A stretch of 64,000 nt of DNA from SZUA-38 sp965212525 (GCA_965212525.1 CBDBVC010000045.1:62001-126000); one strand, 5' to 3'; shown: positions 8,445-16,833, counted from the first letter of the stretch. Notes: generated by a model not told the origin, from the sequence alone. Made by a program: numbers and translations.

Positions 8445-8852
8445 TTAGTGTCTGACATACCACTCATTCCACTCTTTCAGTCTCCTTATTGCATCTTCAT
8501 CAGATGGGTCTTTTTTTACAGCAGTCTGATAGAACTCATGAGCCTTATCGTATTGATTCAATTTCTCATACGCCTCTGCCATGCACCAGTAAGGTGTAGC
8601 AATGTCGCTCAATGACTCTAACGCCTGCTCGAAGTATCTCAAGGCCGTCTCATACTGTTCACCACTATAACTGACATTACCCAGGAACAAGAACGTCCAG
8701 CCATCGTTACAATCCAGCTCTAATGATTTAAGGAGCACTCTTTTGGCTTCATCTGTTTTCTTCTCACGTATATACAACTTACCCAACTCCTGATAAAGCT
8801 CAGCGTTATTGGGTTCTTCCGTCAGCTTTTTTAGAAGTGCTTCTTCGTTCAT
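8445..8852 (-). CDS. Tetratricopeptide repeat protein
   Basis: The 135-residue protein consists of about three TPR units: NAELYQELGKLYIREKKTDEA, GWTFLFLGNVSYSGEQYETA and ATPYWCMAEAYEKLNQYDKA, each with the W/L-G-Y-A-P spacing pattern of TPR helices. TPR proteins are protein-binding scaffolds. There is no signal peptide. Its start overlaps the stop of the upstream beta-propeller gene by 4 bases (ATGA), so the two are translationally coupled. It is AT-richer than its neighbours. Confidence 0.85.
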   Translation of the reverse strand: MNEEALLKKLTEEPNNAELYQELGKLYIREKKTDEAKRVLLKSLELDCNDGWTFLFLGNVSYSGEQYETALRYFEQALESLSDIATPYWCMAEAYEKLNQYDKAHEFYQTAVKKDPSDEDAIRRLKEWNEWYVRH

Positions 8853-9874
8853 GTTGCCTTTTCAGATTGCCCTCTGACACAATCGAGACCATCCATACGC
8901 ATGCGAAAGACGTTGTTGTTACCAGCCCGGGTTGAGTTGAAGTAGATGTATTTTCCGTCCGGGGTCCAGTAGGAATACCAGTCTTTCCAGTCGCCACTGG
9001 TCAGGCGGGTGGTGCTTCCGTCGGGTGACAGGACGAAGAGGTTGTGCTTGCCGGGTTCGCCATATTGATCCGTACTGAACACGATATGTTGATCGTCTGG
9101 TGCCCAGGAGGGATAACCCTCCTCGAAGTCGGCATCAGTCAGGCGTTTTTCTGTGCCCGTTTTCAGGTCATATACAATCACGTCAAAAATATACCCGCCC
9201 GTTTCTCGCTCACCACGCTGGCGATTGAACAGGATGCGCTTGCCGTCACTTGAAAACGTGGCGTGGGCATCATAGCCAGGGTAATCGGTGAGGCGTTGCA
9301 GTTTCCCCGTGGCTTTTTCGTACAGGTGTATGTCGGCCTGCCCGTCAACGCGGTAGGAGTTGAAGACAATGAATTGGCCATCGTGCGAGTAACTGGGCAG
9401 CCAGTCCCATTGATCATGTGAGGAGATGGGAGCCAGCTTGCCTGTCGCATGCTCGTATTCAAAAATATCGGTCTTGCCATTTTCCGCGTTTTGCGCCACC
9501 ACACTGAAACGACCATCGGGCGAGTAGGGGCCAGAATTCTCGAGGATGTGCGACAGGTCTTTCCTCTCACCCGTCACCAGATTTACCTCAAATGCCGGGT
9601 GAGTGGTCTCATTCTCTCCCGGCCCTGGCTTGTTCCCAGAGATCAACAGTTTTTTGCCGTCCCACGACGCCCCATGAACCTGATGCTGTTCGTACTCGTC
9701 GTTGGTGATCTGTTCGATCATGCAACCCGACGGGTCGGTCAGTCGTGGAAATGGGCTGGCAGTCTCCGATGCTTCACCAGACCAACCGATCTGTATTGCG
9801 AAGACTGAAGACAGAATGGCAGTGCATACAAAACGGCGAAATATTTTAGCGGGCCAGTAGTCGAGACGGTTCAT
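8849..9874 (-). CDS. Secreted TolB-like beta-propeller (PD40 repeats)
   Basis: The 341-residue protein has a signal peptide (basic residues 1-14, then a hydrophobic stretch ending near residue 29) and at least five WD40-like PD40 repeats, recognisable by SPDGRFSVVAQN, SHDGQFIVFNSYR, SSDGKRILFNRQR, APDDQHIVFSTDQ and TPDGKYIYFNSTR. It should fold as a periplasmic beta-propeller that binds protein or glycan partners, as in TolB and prolyl oligopeptidase propellers; no catalytic domain follows. It is coupled to the TPR gene downstream. Confidence 0.85.
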   Translation of the reverse strand: MNRLDYWPAKIFRRFVCTAILSSVFAIQIGWSGEASETASPFPRLTDPSGCMIEQITNDEYEQHQVHGASWDGKKLLISGNKPGPGENETTHPAFEVNLVTGERKDLSHILENSGPYSPDGRFSVVAQNAENGKTDIFEYEHATGKLAPISSHDQWDWLPSYSHDGQFIVFNSYRVDGQADIHLYEKATGKLQRLTDYPGYDAHATFSSDGKRILFNRQRGERETGGYIFDVIVYDLKTGTEKRLTDADFEEGYPSWAPDDQHIVFSTDQYGEPGKHNLFVLSPDGSTTRLTSGDWKDWYSYWTPDGKYIYFNSTRAGNNNVFRMRMDGLDCVRGQSEKAT

Positions 9875-10102
9875 TTCGTCACCTCATGATTTGAGTTTGG
9901 CAGAAGCATAAGAGTTCTCTTTGATTCTTTTGATGCGTGCAACTCTCAATTAGGCCCCAAAACTGTGACCGATTCAGTTAATCACAGAAGAAATCACGAC
10001 AAGCAGAGTTCATTTCAAGATGAATCGTTTCTGCGAAGCGCATTAATCGAATCCACAAAATATTTGATTCAATCCAATTATTGCGCTTCAAAATGTTCCC
10101 TA

Positions 10103-10489
10103 CTAGTGCCGACACTTCTCTGCAATACCTTCCAGATGCACACGTCGCGCTTCGGCTTTTCGTGCGCGTTCCTTCTTGCGGCAGGGCCGGCATCTGACGG
10201 CGATTGAATCGATGTGTCCCTTGGCGATTTCATACCACCATTTCTGCTGCTTCGCCGTCCAGACTTCATCCACTCCACAGTCCTTGCACCTGAAGGGTCG
10301 ATCCATGTAGAAATTGGGCAACCTATGGCACATGGTGCAGACGTGATCGAGCATCTCATGATTGGCAGCCACAGCCCTGGCCGGAATAACCGTCGCATAG
10401 ATATTGGCCGTTTTCCATGATCGTTCTGCGCGTTTCAGTCGTGCTGCCTTGATCTCAGCGCGTCGCTGTTTTCCACTTTTCCTGAACAT
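10103..10489 (-). CDS. Zinc-ribbon domain protein (zf-trcl type)
   Basis: The 128-residue protein has three CxxC pairs: C51/C54, C68/C71 and C100/C103. The middle of the chain (FRCKDCGVDEVWTAKQQKWWYE) matches the probable zinc-ribbon family in which the CxxCG knuckle is followed by WT, Q and WWYE. The N-terminus is very basic. The function of the family is unknown; a nucleic-acid or protein-binding role is a guess. About 228 bases of non-coding DNA separate it from the propeller gene to its left, in which I see no gene. Confidence 0.75.
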   Translation of the reverse strand: MFRKSGKQRRAEIKAARLKRAERSWKTANIYATVIPARAVAANHEMLDHVCTMCHRLPNFYMDRPFRCKDCGVDEVWTAKQQKWWYEIAKGHIDSIAVRCRPCRKKERARKAEARRVHLEGIAEKCRH

Positions 10490-10582
10490 CTGGTCTTGTT
10501 CGCTTCTCCCTTGTCGCCTCTGCGGGAGTCATCTGATAGTCATTGTTACTAACAGATTCTCGTAAAACTCGCATCAACTCGG

Positions 10583-10972
10583 TCATGATTGATGAAACTC
10601 CAGCACATTGCCATCCGGATCTCGAATGAAAAAGAACTGCGACCCTTCGAATTCTACCCGCTCCGTGATCTCGATACCCAGTGCTTCGATCTGCTTGGCC
10701 ACCGCATCCGCACTGGTGATATCCAGCGCGATGTGTGTGTAGCCTGCGTGTTTCACGGGGTGGTCCATAAGCACATTGTCCGTTGCGGCATCGTCAGACG
10801 CGTTGATGATCAGGTTGATATTCACGCCAGAGGGGTGCTCCATGATTGCCACCGGCTCCGGCCCGACCGGGCCAACGATGAACTTGAACCCGAGCTGTTC
10901 ATAGAATGCACGTGACACTTCAAGATCCCTTATGCGCAAGCCAACGTGATTGATGCCTGTAATTTCGTTCAT
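10583..10972 (-). CDS. VOC-family protein (glyoxalase/dioxygenase fold)
   Basis: From the ATG at 10972, preceded by GGAGCGAAGAA, the protein has 129 residues and the vicinal-oxygen-chelate fold: INHVGLRIRDLEVSRAFYEQLGF at the start, HIALDI in the middle and FFIRDPDGNVLEFHQ at the end. The metal ligands expected for the family are H9, the second-half His of YTHIALD, and the Glu of VLEF. The frame continues to 11125, overlapping the NmrA-like gene, but that part is not family-like. The substrate is unknown. It lies 34 bases after the NmrA-like gene and is probably co-transcribed with it. Confidence 0.85.
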   Translation of the reverse strand: MNEITGINHVGLRIRDLEVSRAFYEQLGFKFIVGPVGPEPVAIMEHPSGVNINLIINASDDAATDNVLMDHPVKHAGYTHIALDITSADAVAKQIEALGIEITERVEFEGSQFFFIRDPDGNVLEFHQS

Positions 10973-11006
10973 TTCTTCGCTCCTCTGTCCTGGTTGCAAG
11001 TCGCGC

Positions 11007-11894
11007 TCATGATGAGCGCTTCGCCTTGATCCATTCGTTGAACGGCGTGAATGGTGTTTCCAGTAGTTCACTGGTTGCTTCCAGCCTGTCGCTGGCACCG
11101 GGACCCATGTAGGTATGGTCTTCAAAGTAGCCTAATGTCTGACCGATTTCATCCGCGCCCGGGAAAAAGCTGGCGTAGGTTTCGTGTGGCACCTGTACTG
11201 CAGTGAGGTTTTCGCCTGTCTCATTGAACGCGTCGACGATATCCATGAAGCTGTACAAGCCTGCCGACATCGAGAGCGTCTTGCCCTTGCTCTGTTCCGG
11301 GTTTGAAAACACCCGTTCAACAATGTTTCCGATCTCTTCGATGGCGCCCATATGAATCACCCGGGCATTCGGGTCGATGGGGATAGCCCACCCCTTTGCA
11401 CCGTTACCCAGATCTGAAGGTGCCATATCGCCAATCAGGTTTTCGAAATAGAACGGCGGCTGCACGATGGTATGGATCGGGAAACCGGCCGATTGAACGA
11501 CGGGATCAACTTTTGATTTATTGGTGAAGTGCGGTACCGCCCACTTGCCACTGGAAATGGTTTCCACATCGGGCAGGGATGACCAGACCAGATGAATCAC
11601 ACCGGCACGACGGGCTGCATCAATCGCTGCCCTGGCCTGCGCAATTTCATCGGTGCCTTCCTGCCAGAAATTCGTGACCAGAAACACACCATGGACACCT
11701 TCGAGCGCAGCCGCCAGCGATTGTGGATCATCCAGGTTGGCGGCAACTGCCTCATCGGCCGGGCCATCATAGTTGTCAGGGTTGCGTGTCAGCGCCCTGA
11801 CTCGAAATGGTGTCGCACTGTTCTTGAGATAGCGAACAACCGAACCGCCCTGTGAGCCGGTTGCGCCAAATACTGCAATGGTTGGATTGGACAT
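11007..11894 (-). CDS. NmrA-family NAD(P)-binding protein
   Basis: The 295-residue protein starts at the ATG at 11894 behind GAGGAG. It has the nucleotide-binding GATGSQGGSVVRYL (Gly-rich loop at residues 9-15) and a Rossmann fold, then the NmrA-type RALTRNPD and VFLVTNFWQEG segments. NmrA-like proteins bind NAD(P) and act either as redox sensors or as atypical reductases. The missing YxxxK pair favours sensing or an uncharacterised reductase. It is transcribed divergently from a LysR-type regulator, which probably controls it together with the VOC gene downstream. Confidence 0.85.
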   Translation of the reverse strand: MSNPTIAVFGATGSQGGSVVRYLKNSATPFRVRALTRNPDNYDGPADEAVAANLDDPQSLAAALEGVHGVFLVTNFWQEGTDEIAQARAAIDAARRAGVIHLVWSSLPDVETISSGKWAVPHFTNKSKVDPVVQSAGFPIHTIVQPPFYFENLIGDMAPSDLGNGAKGWAIPIDPNARVIHMGAIEEIGNIVERVFSNPEQSKGKTLSMSAGLYSFMDIVDAFNETGENLTAVQVPHETYASFFPGADEIGQTLGYFEDHTYMGPGASDRLEATSELLETPFTPFNEWIKAKRSS

Positions 11895-11974
11895 GTTTTT
11901 CTCCTCAAATTTAGTCTGGTGGTGACTGTAGCAAGCTGAATTTAGTTTGCGTAGAATGAAAAGCAACAAAGCAG

Positions 11975-11993
11975 ATTTGCGATAAATGCAAAT
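11975..11993. promoter_or_regulatory. Candidate LysR operator between divergent genes
   Basis: The inverted repeat ATTTGC-N7-GCAAAT fits the T-N11-A pattern bound by LysR-type regulators. It lies 7 bases before the start of the LysR gene at 12000 and about 80 bases upstream of the NmrA gene, so it could serve both autoregulation and activation of the divergent operon. Confidence 0.5.
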
Positions 11994-11999
11994 ACGATC

Positions 12000-12848
12000 A
12001 TGAATACGCTTTCAATTCGCACCACACTGCTGGCACTGGAGCTGGGCAGCCTGTCGGCAGCCGCGGCACAAATGGGGGTGCCGGTATCGACCGTGAGTCG
12101 ACGCGCCAGGGAACTGGAATCCGAGCTGGGCCGGAGACTGATCGTCCGCAGTGGTCGTGGTGTTCGGCCTGCGGAAGAAGCCGCTGATGCCCTGATGAAG
12201 TTGAGAGATGCCTTGTTGCTATTGGACGACTGTCACGCGACAGAACCTGCCATCACTCGGCTTCGAGTCACCGCGACACTGGAGATGACAATCTCGCTCC
12301 TCCCCAGAGCCATTCCCCGTTTCCAGGAACGCTACCCCGATGTAGTGATCGAACTGTTGGGAGAGGATCGGATCACGGGATTGATCGAAGCGGACTTCGA
12401 CCTGGCGATTCGCGCAGGCGCATTGAACGACCCGAATCTGATCGGTAAACCATTGCCCAATGGTGGCTTTATTCTGGTCGCGACACCCAAACTGGCAAAG
12501 ACCATCACCAGCATTGAACAGCTGGCCTCAACACCCATGATTGAAATCTCGGGTCCGCCACCCGGGCTGACTGGACACTGGGATGTTGAATCGTTCAACC
12601 TTCGCCCACCGGTACTGGCCCGAGTCAACACATTCACCGGGGCGCTGCCCTGCCTGCTGGATGGCCTGGCATACGCGCAAATGCCCCGACACCTTGTACG
12701 TGACTATTTGAAATCGAAGCAGCTCATCGAGATACAGGATGCCAATCTAAACGAAATCCCCATCCACGCACTCTATCCAAAACGCCACCGCAACCAGGCT
12801 ATCATCAAGGCGTTTATCGAGGAGGTTGATGGGTTGATGAATGCGTGA
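12000..12848 (+). CDS. LysR-family transcriptional regulator
   Basis: The 282-residue protein has the N-terminal winged helix-turn-helix (residues 1-60) with the LysR pattern ALELGSLSAAAAQMGVPVSTVSRRARELESELG, and a C-terminal effector-binding domain (about 85-280) that begins at RLRVTATLEMTISLLPRAIPRF. It is the divergent neighbour of the NmrA-like/VOC gene pair and probably regulates it in response to a small effector that cannot be named. The start is the ATG at 12000, directly after the candidate operator. Confidence 0.9.
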   Translation: MNTLSIRTTLLALELGSLSAAAAQMGVPVSTVSRRARELESELGRRLIVRSGRGVRPAEEAADALMKLRDALLLLDDCHATEPAITRLRVTATLEMTISLLPRAIPRFQERYPDVVIELLGEDRITGLIEADFDLAIRAGALNDPNLIGKPLPNGGFILVATPKLAKTITSIEQLASTPMIEISGPPPGLTGHWDVESFNLRPPVLARVNTFTGALPCLLDGLAYAQMPRHLVRDYLKSKQLIEIQDANLNEIPIHALYPKRHRNQAIIKAFIEEVDGLMNA

Positions 12849-12858
12849 TTCTGAGTAA

Positions 12859-13290
12859 TCAATCCGTCAACAAGACATAGTTCACAGCAACCGCAGCATT
12901 GGCCACCATCAATGTAAAATCAGTGATGAAGATAAAGCGCATCAGGCCCTTGACCTGCCAGATGCCTTTGCCTTTCCGGTTGGCAAGCGCGATAGGGACA
13001 TTACAGACGAATTGCGAGCCGTGTGCAATTGCGAACACGGTGAACAGGATGATGCGTTGATCAGGCTCGGGAAATGAACTGGCATAGATGAGCACCAGCA
13101 CACTCATCACACAGAATGCAAAGTTGAATCCGCCGAGAAACGGACCCGATGCCGCCAGCGTGTCAAACACGGGTGTATCGCGGTGTTCCTTCGGTACCAG
13201 AATCTTGGCAAAGACGCGGTTACGCAGGGCAAACAGGTGAAAGCCAAGCCCAAACCAGATGGCGTTTGCGATGAGGAGTAGTTCAAACAT
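12859..13290 (-). CDS. Four-helix membrane protein of unknown function
   Basis: The 143-residue protein has four hydrophobic segments (about residues 1-22, 45-68, 80-98 and 115-140), and the loop between the first and second contains RNRVFAKILVPKEHRDTP. Chains of this kind are small integral membrane proteins; no motif indicates a function. It converges with the LysR gene (10-base gap) and lies just outside the left end of the cassette array. Confidence 0.6.
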   Translation of the reverse strand: MFELLLIANAIWFGLGFHLFALRNRVFAKILVPKEHRDTPVFDTLAASGPFLGGFNFAFCVMSVLVLIYASSFPEPDQRIILFTVFAIAHGSQFVCNVPIALANRKGKGIWQVKGLMRFIFITDFTLMVANAAVAVNYVLLTD

Positions 13291-13421
13291 GTCAATTCGC
13301 TACTCAATTGTATCCTGATAAACTTGCCGATAGTCGCGATTGTTGTGAGAAACACCAACCAAAAAATGGATCCAATCCCTTATTCCAAATTTTGTAAATG
13401 TTATCATTGACGTCGACTGGA

Positions 13422-13493
13422 CATATTACGTTTTAGCAAAGTGGCCGTTGGGAGCGTAACGTCTCTTAGGACCCTCTCGAATCATAATTTAGA
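13422..13493 (-). repeat. attC-like site at the left end of the cassette array (degenerate)
   Basis: On the minus strand this 72-base stretch runs from CTAAATTATG to GCTAAAACGTAATATG. Its layout matches the better site at 14310-14378 (shared CTAA-TTA, GAGGGTC, an AACG core and TTAGC/TTTGC before the AACGT end). It lies directly after the stop of the HNH-type gene at 13505. The right-hand GTT is changed to GTA, so it may no longer recombine. Confidence 0.5.
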
Positions 13494-13504
13494 TGGCTGG
13501 GCAC

Positions 13505-14299
13505 TCAAGTCGCAAACGGATCAACTGGGTCCAGGTTCGGCACATTGAACTCTAGCCTTGTAGCCACTGTTCCATTGGACGGCTTGGTGCCGTGCGGTGG
13601 CGTATAGAGCCCTACGCAACCTCGCTCCTCGAAGTTGTTTGAATCGCCGAGGCGCTTCCAGTCGTAGACGTCTAATGCGAAAAAGCAGGTCCACGAACCG
13701 TCGCCAAGCTTGTCCCAAACACATTCATATTCTAACTTGCCCTGATTTGTGCATATGCGGTCCAGATTTCCGGCAGCCCGATTCTTCTTTATCAGCTCTA
13801 CGGTTTTGATGTGAATGTCAGATATTGGTTCCTCGACTAGTTCTTCGCCGCTGAGATCCCCCGACGGAAAGGGAGCTTGTATGGCAAATCGTGTTTCCGT
13901 GGCAAGTGCATGACCATAGAGGGCGGCGTGAAAGGCTCTAATCCAGCGCCTAATGAGAAATTTGAGATCCTTTATTACAAATGCTGCCATGCGCGCGCCT
14001 GTTTCATTCTCAAATACTTCCAATTTCAGGCGATCGTTTTCAGAGCTTGGGGTTTTCCCATGTAGCAAGGATATCAACTGAGCTGTTATTTCGTCGTCGA
14101 GATTGAGGGGGCCATGGCACGATTCTTTATGGGTAGGAAGCTTCAGTGGGAAGTTCCTATCTTTTTCGACGAAAACGGCGCTAGGCGGAACATGGTCATG
14201 ATCAACACCGTCATCTGGTGCAAAGTCCTTGGTACAGATGTAGCAGAAGGGAAGCTTTTGAACGGCCTGCGCCTGCTTTTGGGTAGAAATCTCAGGCAT
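13505..14299 (-). CDS. HNH-like nuclease-type protein, cassette gene
   Basis: The 264-residue protein opens with a Cys pair (C19, C22) followed by H34-D35-H36 and C61-H62-G-P-L-N, the layout of an HNH/treble-clef nuclease core (zinc Cys, catalytic His, closing Asn). The last 190 residues are not recognised. It may cut DNA or RNA, or only bind zinc; the distance from the HDH to the CHG-N part is longer than in minimal HNH domains. It has no promoter-like leader and is flanked on both sides by attC-like sites, so it sits in one gene cassette. Confidence 0.6.
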   Translation of the reverse strand: MPEISTQKQAQAVQKLPFCYICTKDFAPDDGVDHDHVPPSAVFVEKDRNFPLKLPTHKESCHGPLNLDDEITAQLISLLHGKTPSSENDRLKLEVFENETGARMAAFVIKDLKFLIRRWIRAFHAALYGHALATETRFAIQAPFPSGDLSGEELVEEPISDIHIKTVELIKKNRAAGNLDRICTNQGKLEYECVWDKLGDGSWTCFFALDVYDWKRLGDSNNFEERGCVGLYTPPHGTKPSNGTVATRLEFNVPNLDPVDPFAT

Positions 14300-14309
14300 T
14301 ATCCAGACA

Positions 14310-14378
14310 CATAACGTTGTGCTAAGGGGCTAAGGGGACGCGTTGCGACCCCGGAGACCCTCTTAAGCGCTAAGTTAG
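14310..14378 (-). repeat. attC site of an integron cassette
   Basis: On the minus strand the site begins CTAACTTAGCGCTTAAG and ends CCTTAGCACAACGTTATG, imperfect inverted ends of about 17 bases with internal GC-rich arms. The stop codon of the gene at 14375-15421 is the TAA inside CTAAC, the arrangement usual in integron cassettes. Confidence 0.75.
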
Positions 14379-15421
14379 TGGGTGCCCTTCGAGAGCATGA
14401 TAGACTGTCTAAACTGTAATGCATTGTCTCGGCTTTCGTAGACCCAATCTTCGGATACATTATCATAATAGTGCTGAACTACTCGCTGCCTTCGGAAAAT
14501 CTCTGGGTTTAGTGGTTGGTTTGCATGGGCATTATGGTAGATCTGCAATCCGTCATGTATTTCCTCGGTATGTTCCGACCGGAGAACTCTCCTCTTTTCT
14601 GGTGCCCCCGAAGGCGGGGTCGCCCAGACGGAAGTTATTATTGCTGGAGTATCTGAGTCTTCAGCCATTGCTGTAAGTTTCCCCCAGGTTGCGGTGGAAC
14701 TAAATATTATGGCACTTATCTCAGCCATTGCCGGGTTATTGAACAAACCAAGGTCAATCGGGGATCCATTTGCCTTCAATACATGACCAAGTGAGACGGC
14801 AGGAGGACCAAATGGAAAAGCGCTTGGGTTATCCAAGTACGCATCTTCATCTACGTAGTAGTCATACAAGAGTGCTCGAATAGGTCTGTCATACTGTAGA
14901 TTGAAGTGCGGTTGTTCAAATGGGGCAACTGCCAGAACAAATGGCTTTTGAATTACATGGGCTTGGGCCCTATAGCTTTTTTGATACTTCTGATACTTTG
15001 CTTGAATGGAGTTTGAAAGACGAATAATGGCCTCGGTATTCAGGTCCTTAAAGCGCTTAAGTTTAGTAAGCTCCTCGTTACTAAATGTGCGATCCCATTC
15101 GTTTGGTTGCCCGCGTGCTGCGTTTGCAGTTGTGGCCTCCACTACAAACTCAAAGCCGTCCTTGTTTAAACAAAAGTCTGGGCTAGCATTACTCCAATCA
15201 TTCCGAAAACCGTAACTCTTGAAGAGAGCATGCAGGTAGATCTCCCAAAAGGACGAATTGAAGGTTGTTTGAAATTCATTAACTAACTTGTTGTCTCTAT
15301 CAACAAAACCATCCGCCCACGCCTGAAACAGTCTCCGCTCGGGCTCCCTGCGAGGGTCAAGCACCGAAACGAAGTTAGGGTTCATTTGGTCCTTCTCGAC
15401 TGACGGTGTAAAGAGGTCCAT
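14375..15421 (-). CDS. Possible PD-(D/E)xK-fold protein, cassette gene
   Basis: The 348-residue protein contains SPDF (P81, D82) followed by FEFVVEAT (E95), which has the spacing of a PD-(D/E)xK nuclease core, although the usual Lys is Thr97. A preceding FWEIYLHALFKSYGF helix fits the conserved Glu helix of that fold. The rest, about 250 residues, is not recognised. A restriction-type or defence role is possible but not shown. The TAA stop lies within the attC site, and the next attC (15440) is just upstream of the start, so this is a complete single-gene cassette. Confidence 0.6.
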   Translation of the reverse strand: MDLFTPSVEKDQMNPNFVSVLDPRREPERRLFQAWADGFVDRDNKLVNEFQTTFNSSFWEIYLHALFKSYGFRNDWSNASPDFCLNKDGFEFVVEATTANAARGQPNEWDRTFSNEELTKLKRFKDLNTEAIIRLSNSIQAKYQKYQKSYRAQAHVIQKPFVLAVAPFEQPHFNLQYDRPIRALLYDYYVDEDAYLDNPSAFPFGPPAVSLGHVLKANGSPIDLGLFNNPAMAEISAIIFSSTATWGKLTAMAEDSDTPAIITSVWATPPSGAPEKRRVLRSEHTEEIHDGLQIYHNAHANQPLNPEIFRRQRVVQHYYDNVSEDWVYESRDNALQFRQSIMLSKGTH

Positions 15422-15439
15422 GACCGCCCTCTAACTCCC

Positions 15440-15509
15440 CAATAACGGGCTGTCGAAAAGCAAAGCTTTTTGGCATTCCGAAGCTGCTTGCTGCCGGGCG
15501 TTGATTGGC
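15440..15509 (-). repeat. attC site of an integron cassette
   Basis: On the minus strand it runs from CAATCAACGCCCGGCAGC to CAGCCCGTTATTG, whose outer arms pair with each other (CAATCAACG... against CAATAACG...). It starts 3 bases after the stop of the CdiI-like gene at 15513, which marks the 3' end of that cassette. Confidence 0.7.
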
Positions 15510-15512
15510 TTG

Positions 15513-15779
15513 TCATGTGTTTTTTGCATTTTTCAAAGACTCTTTAAGCTGCCCGTCAAATAGCTCTGTATCGTCTGGCTCGAAATCTTTTAGACGCCTA
15601 TCCGCTTCTTTGATCATATAGCTAGTAGCTAATTTTTGATTTAAATAGGTTGCGACCATCAAATCACTTAACTCTCTTAAAGGAGTATTCCATGATTCTT
15701 TACAGCGTCGAATAAGCCCCGTAGGGATATCTCCAGCCCAATTACCTTCTATATCTTTAACTGATAGATTTTTATCCAT
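15513..15779 (-). CDS. Small immunity-type protein (CdiI_2-like), cassette gene
   Basis: The 88-residue protein matches by eye the family of contact-dependent growth inhibition immunity proteins of the CdiI_2 type: L-x-x-I-E-x-x-W near the start, then LIRRCKESWNTPLREL and YLNQKLATSYMI, as in the family pattern LV-RC-x-L-x-PL and Q-x-x-L-x-x-L. Such proteins bind and neutralise a toxin domain. No toxin gene is in the window. It lies 27 bases after the DUF4304-like gene with no complete attC between, so both are probably in the same cassette. Confidence 0.55.
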   Translation of the reverse strand: MDKNLSVKDIEGNWAGDIPTGLIRRCKESWNTPLRELSDLMVATYLNQKLATSYMIKEADRRLKDFEPDDTELFDGQLKESLKNAKNT

Positions 15780-15806
15780 ATTTAATACACATAATTCGGA
15801 CCGGGC

Positions 15807-16277
15807 TCAGCTCCCGGAGTTTTGTACACTGACTTGATATGATCGCTTTTCATATTCGTTCCAGAAGGCCTCTGCCTCGCCGACGATGTATGGAACAACT
15901 GCTTTCGCGGTCCCTTCGAAATCATATCTATAATTCAATCGCAACCATCCCTTCTTTTCAAATTTGAACCAATAATCTCGTATCCATAATTTCTTTGGGC
16001 CGAGTCGAATTCGATCATTTGGGTTGGTGTAGTTTGTTTTCATCTTTTTGGGTTCGATGTGCTCTCCCCAATAGGTTGTGAATCCTTCAGCTGGGCAGTT
16101 GGAAACTTCGACAACGAATTCCCCTCCATGCTTGTTGAACTGGAATGTCAGTAGATCGATTTGTTTTTCTTTAATTCGCCGAAAATGAGGATAGCTCCCT
16201 TTGAAGCCCTTTTCTCTGAGGAGAGGAATCACGATCTCTTTCAAGGCTGCAATCATCTTGTCTCTGGATTCGCTCAT
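15807..16277 (-). CDS. DUF4304-like protein, cassette gene
   Basis: The 156-residue protein begins MIAALKEIVIPLLREKGFKGSYPHFRR, the pattern of DUF4304 proteins (helix, GFK-x-x-x-x-F-R, then strands ending FVVEVSNCP). DUF4304 proteins are common in toxin-immunity neighbourhoods, and an immunity role is a reasonable guess. The chain is AT-rich compared with the core genes. It is the first gene of a two-gene cassette that ends at the attC at 15440. A CCGGG-N7-CCCGG hairpin overlaps its stop codon. Confidence 0.5.
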   Translation of the reverse strand: MSESRDKMIAALKEIVIPLLREKGFKGSYPHFRRIKEKQIDLLTFQFNKHGGEFVVEVSNCPAEGFTTYWGEHIEPKKMKTNYTNPNDRIRLGPKKLWIRDYWFKFEKKGWLRLNYRYDFEGTAKAVVPYIVGEAEAFWNEYEKRSYQVSVQNSGS

Positions 16278-16280
16278 TTA

Positions 16281-16345
16281 TTCTGCATATCGTCTAGCAT
16301 CAGCGGGTCGGCGTTAGCCGTGTCCGCTGCATGCCCTTGTTATAA
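16281..16345 (-). repeat. attC site, right arm degenerate
   Basis: On the minus strand it begins TTATAACAAGGGCATGCAGC and ends CGCTGATGCTAGACGATATG; the inner arms GCATGCAGCGG and GCATCAGCGGG pair. The TAA stop of the SUKH gene lies in TATAACAA. The terminal GTT is GAT, a change that would weaken recombination. Confidence 0.6.
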
Positions 16346-16750
16346 ATCATTGTCTCGAAACAGTTCTTTATCGAGAAAATCAATAATGTTTGATGGTTCT
16401 AGATTCTTAGGTTCCTGATGATCGAATTGTTTGAATTGATATCCTGTCTTGGTATTTTCATATCCAATCATCCATCCCGAATAATCATCACCAACAAATA
16501 TGTAGTTTTCTAATTCTTTGGCCGTTTCTGAATCAAATATTTCATTGGGTTCCATCGGGCCACCATAAACTGAAAAACCCATTTCCCCATAGCTCCCATA
16601 ACCAATCTCTCGTAAAAGATGCAAATAATTTTCCGGCAACCCCGGGAAAGCTGCCAAGAGATCCTGGATATATTGATCTGATGCACGGGTCAAATTTGAA
16701 TCAGGAAGATATTTATTTACCTTTTCTTGGAGTAGCTGAAGATTTTTCAT
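16340..16750 (-). CDS. SMI1/KNR4 (SUKH) family protein, cassette gene
   Basis: The 136-residue protein has the SUKH layout: LPENYLHLLREIGYGSYGEMGF followed by GFSVYGGP, then FVGDDYSGWMIGYEN and a C-terminal NIIDFLDKELF helix. SUKH proteins are immunity factors against nuclease and other toxins of polymorphic toxin systems, and also occur as general ligand-binding proteins. No toxin lies next to it. It forms a single-gene cassette bounded by attC at 16281 (its 3' end) and 16755. Confidence 0.75.
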   Translation of the reverse strand: MKNLQLLQEKVNKYLPDSNLTRASDQYIQDLLAAFPGLPENYLHLLREIGYGSYGEMGFSVYGGPMEPNEIFDSETAKELENYIFVGDDYSGWMIGYENTKTGYQFKQFDHQEPKNLEPSNIIDFLDKELFRDNDL

Positions 16751-16754
16751 GAAA

Positions 16755-16833
16755 TATAACGCCTAGCTTTGGGGCAGCTGGAACGCAGTGTAGGCTGTCC
16801 CAGCGCGCAGCGCGTCAACAGCAACTTGTTATG
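16755..16833 (-). repeat. attC site, best preserved in the array
   Basis: On the minus strand this 79-base site begins GCATAACAAGTTGCTG and ends CCAAAGCTAGGCGTTAT, with the classical TAACAA...GCGTTA ends and self-complementary arms (GCGCGCTGGGACAGCC against the GGCTGTCCCAGCGCGC region around the centre). The stop codon of the gene at 16829 is the TAA of its left end. Confidence 0.85.

Noticed and set aside
15780..15806. attC site between the CdiI_2-like and DUF4304-like genes
   Set aside because: Only a CCGGG hairpin is present, with no TAAC/GTT ends, so the two genes are treated as one cassette.
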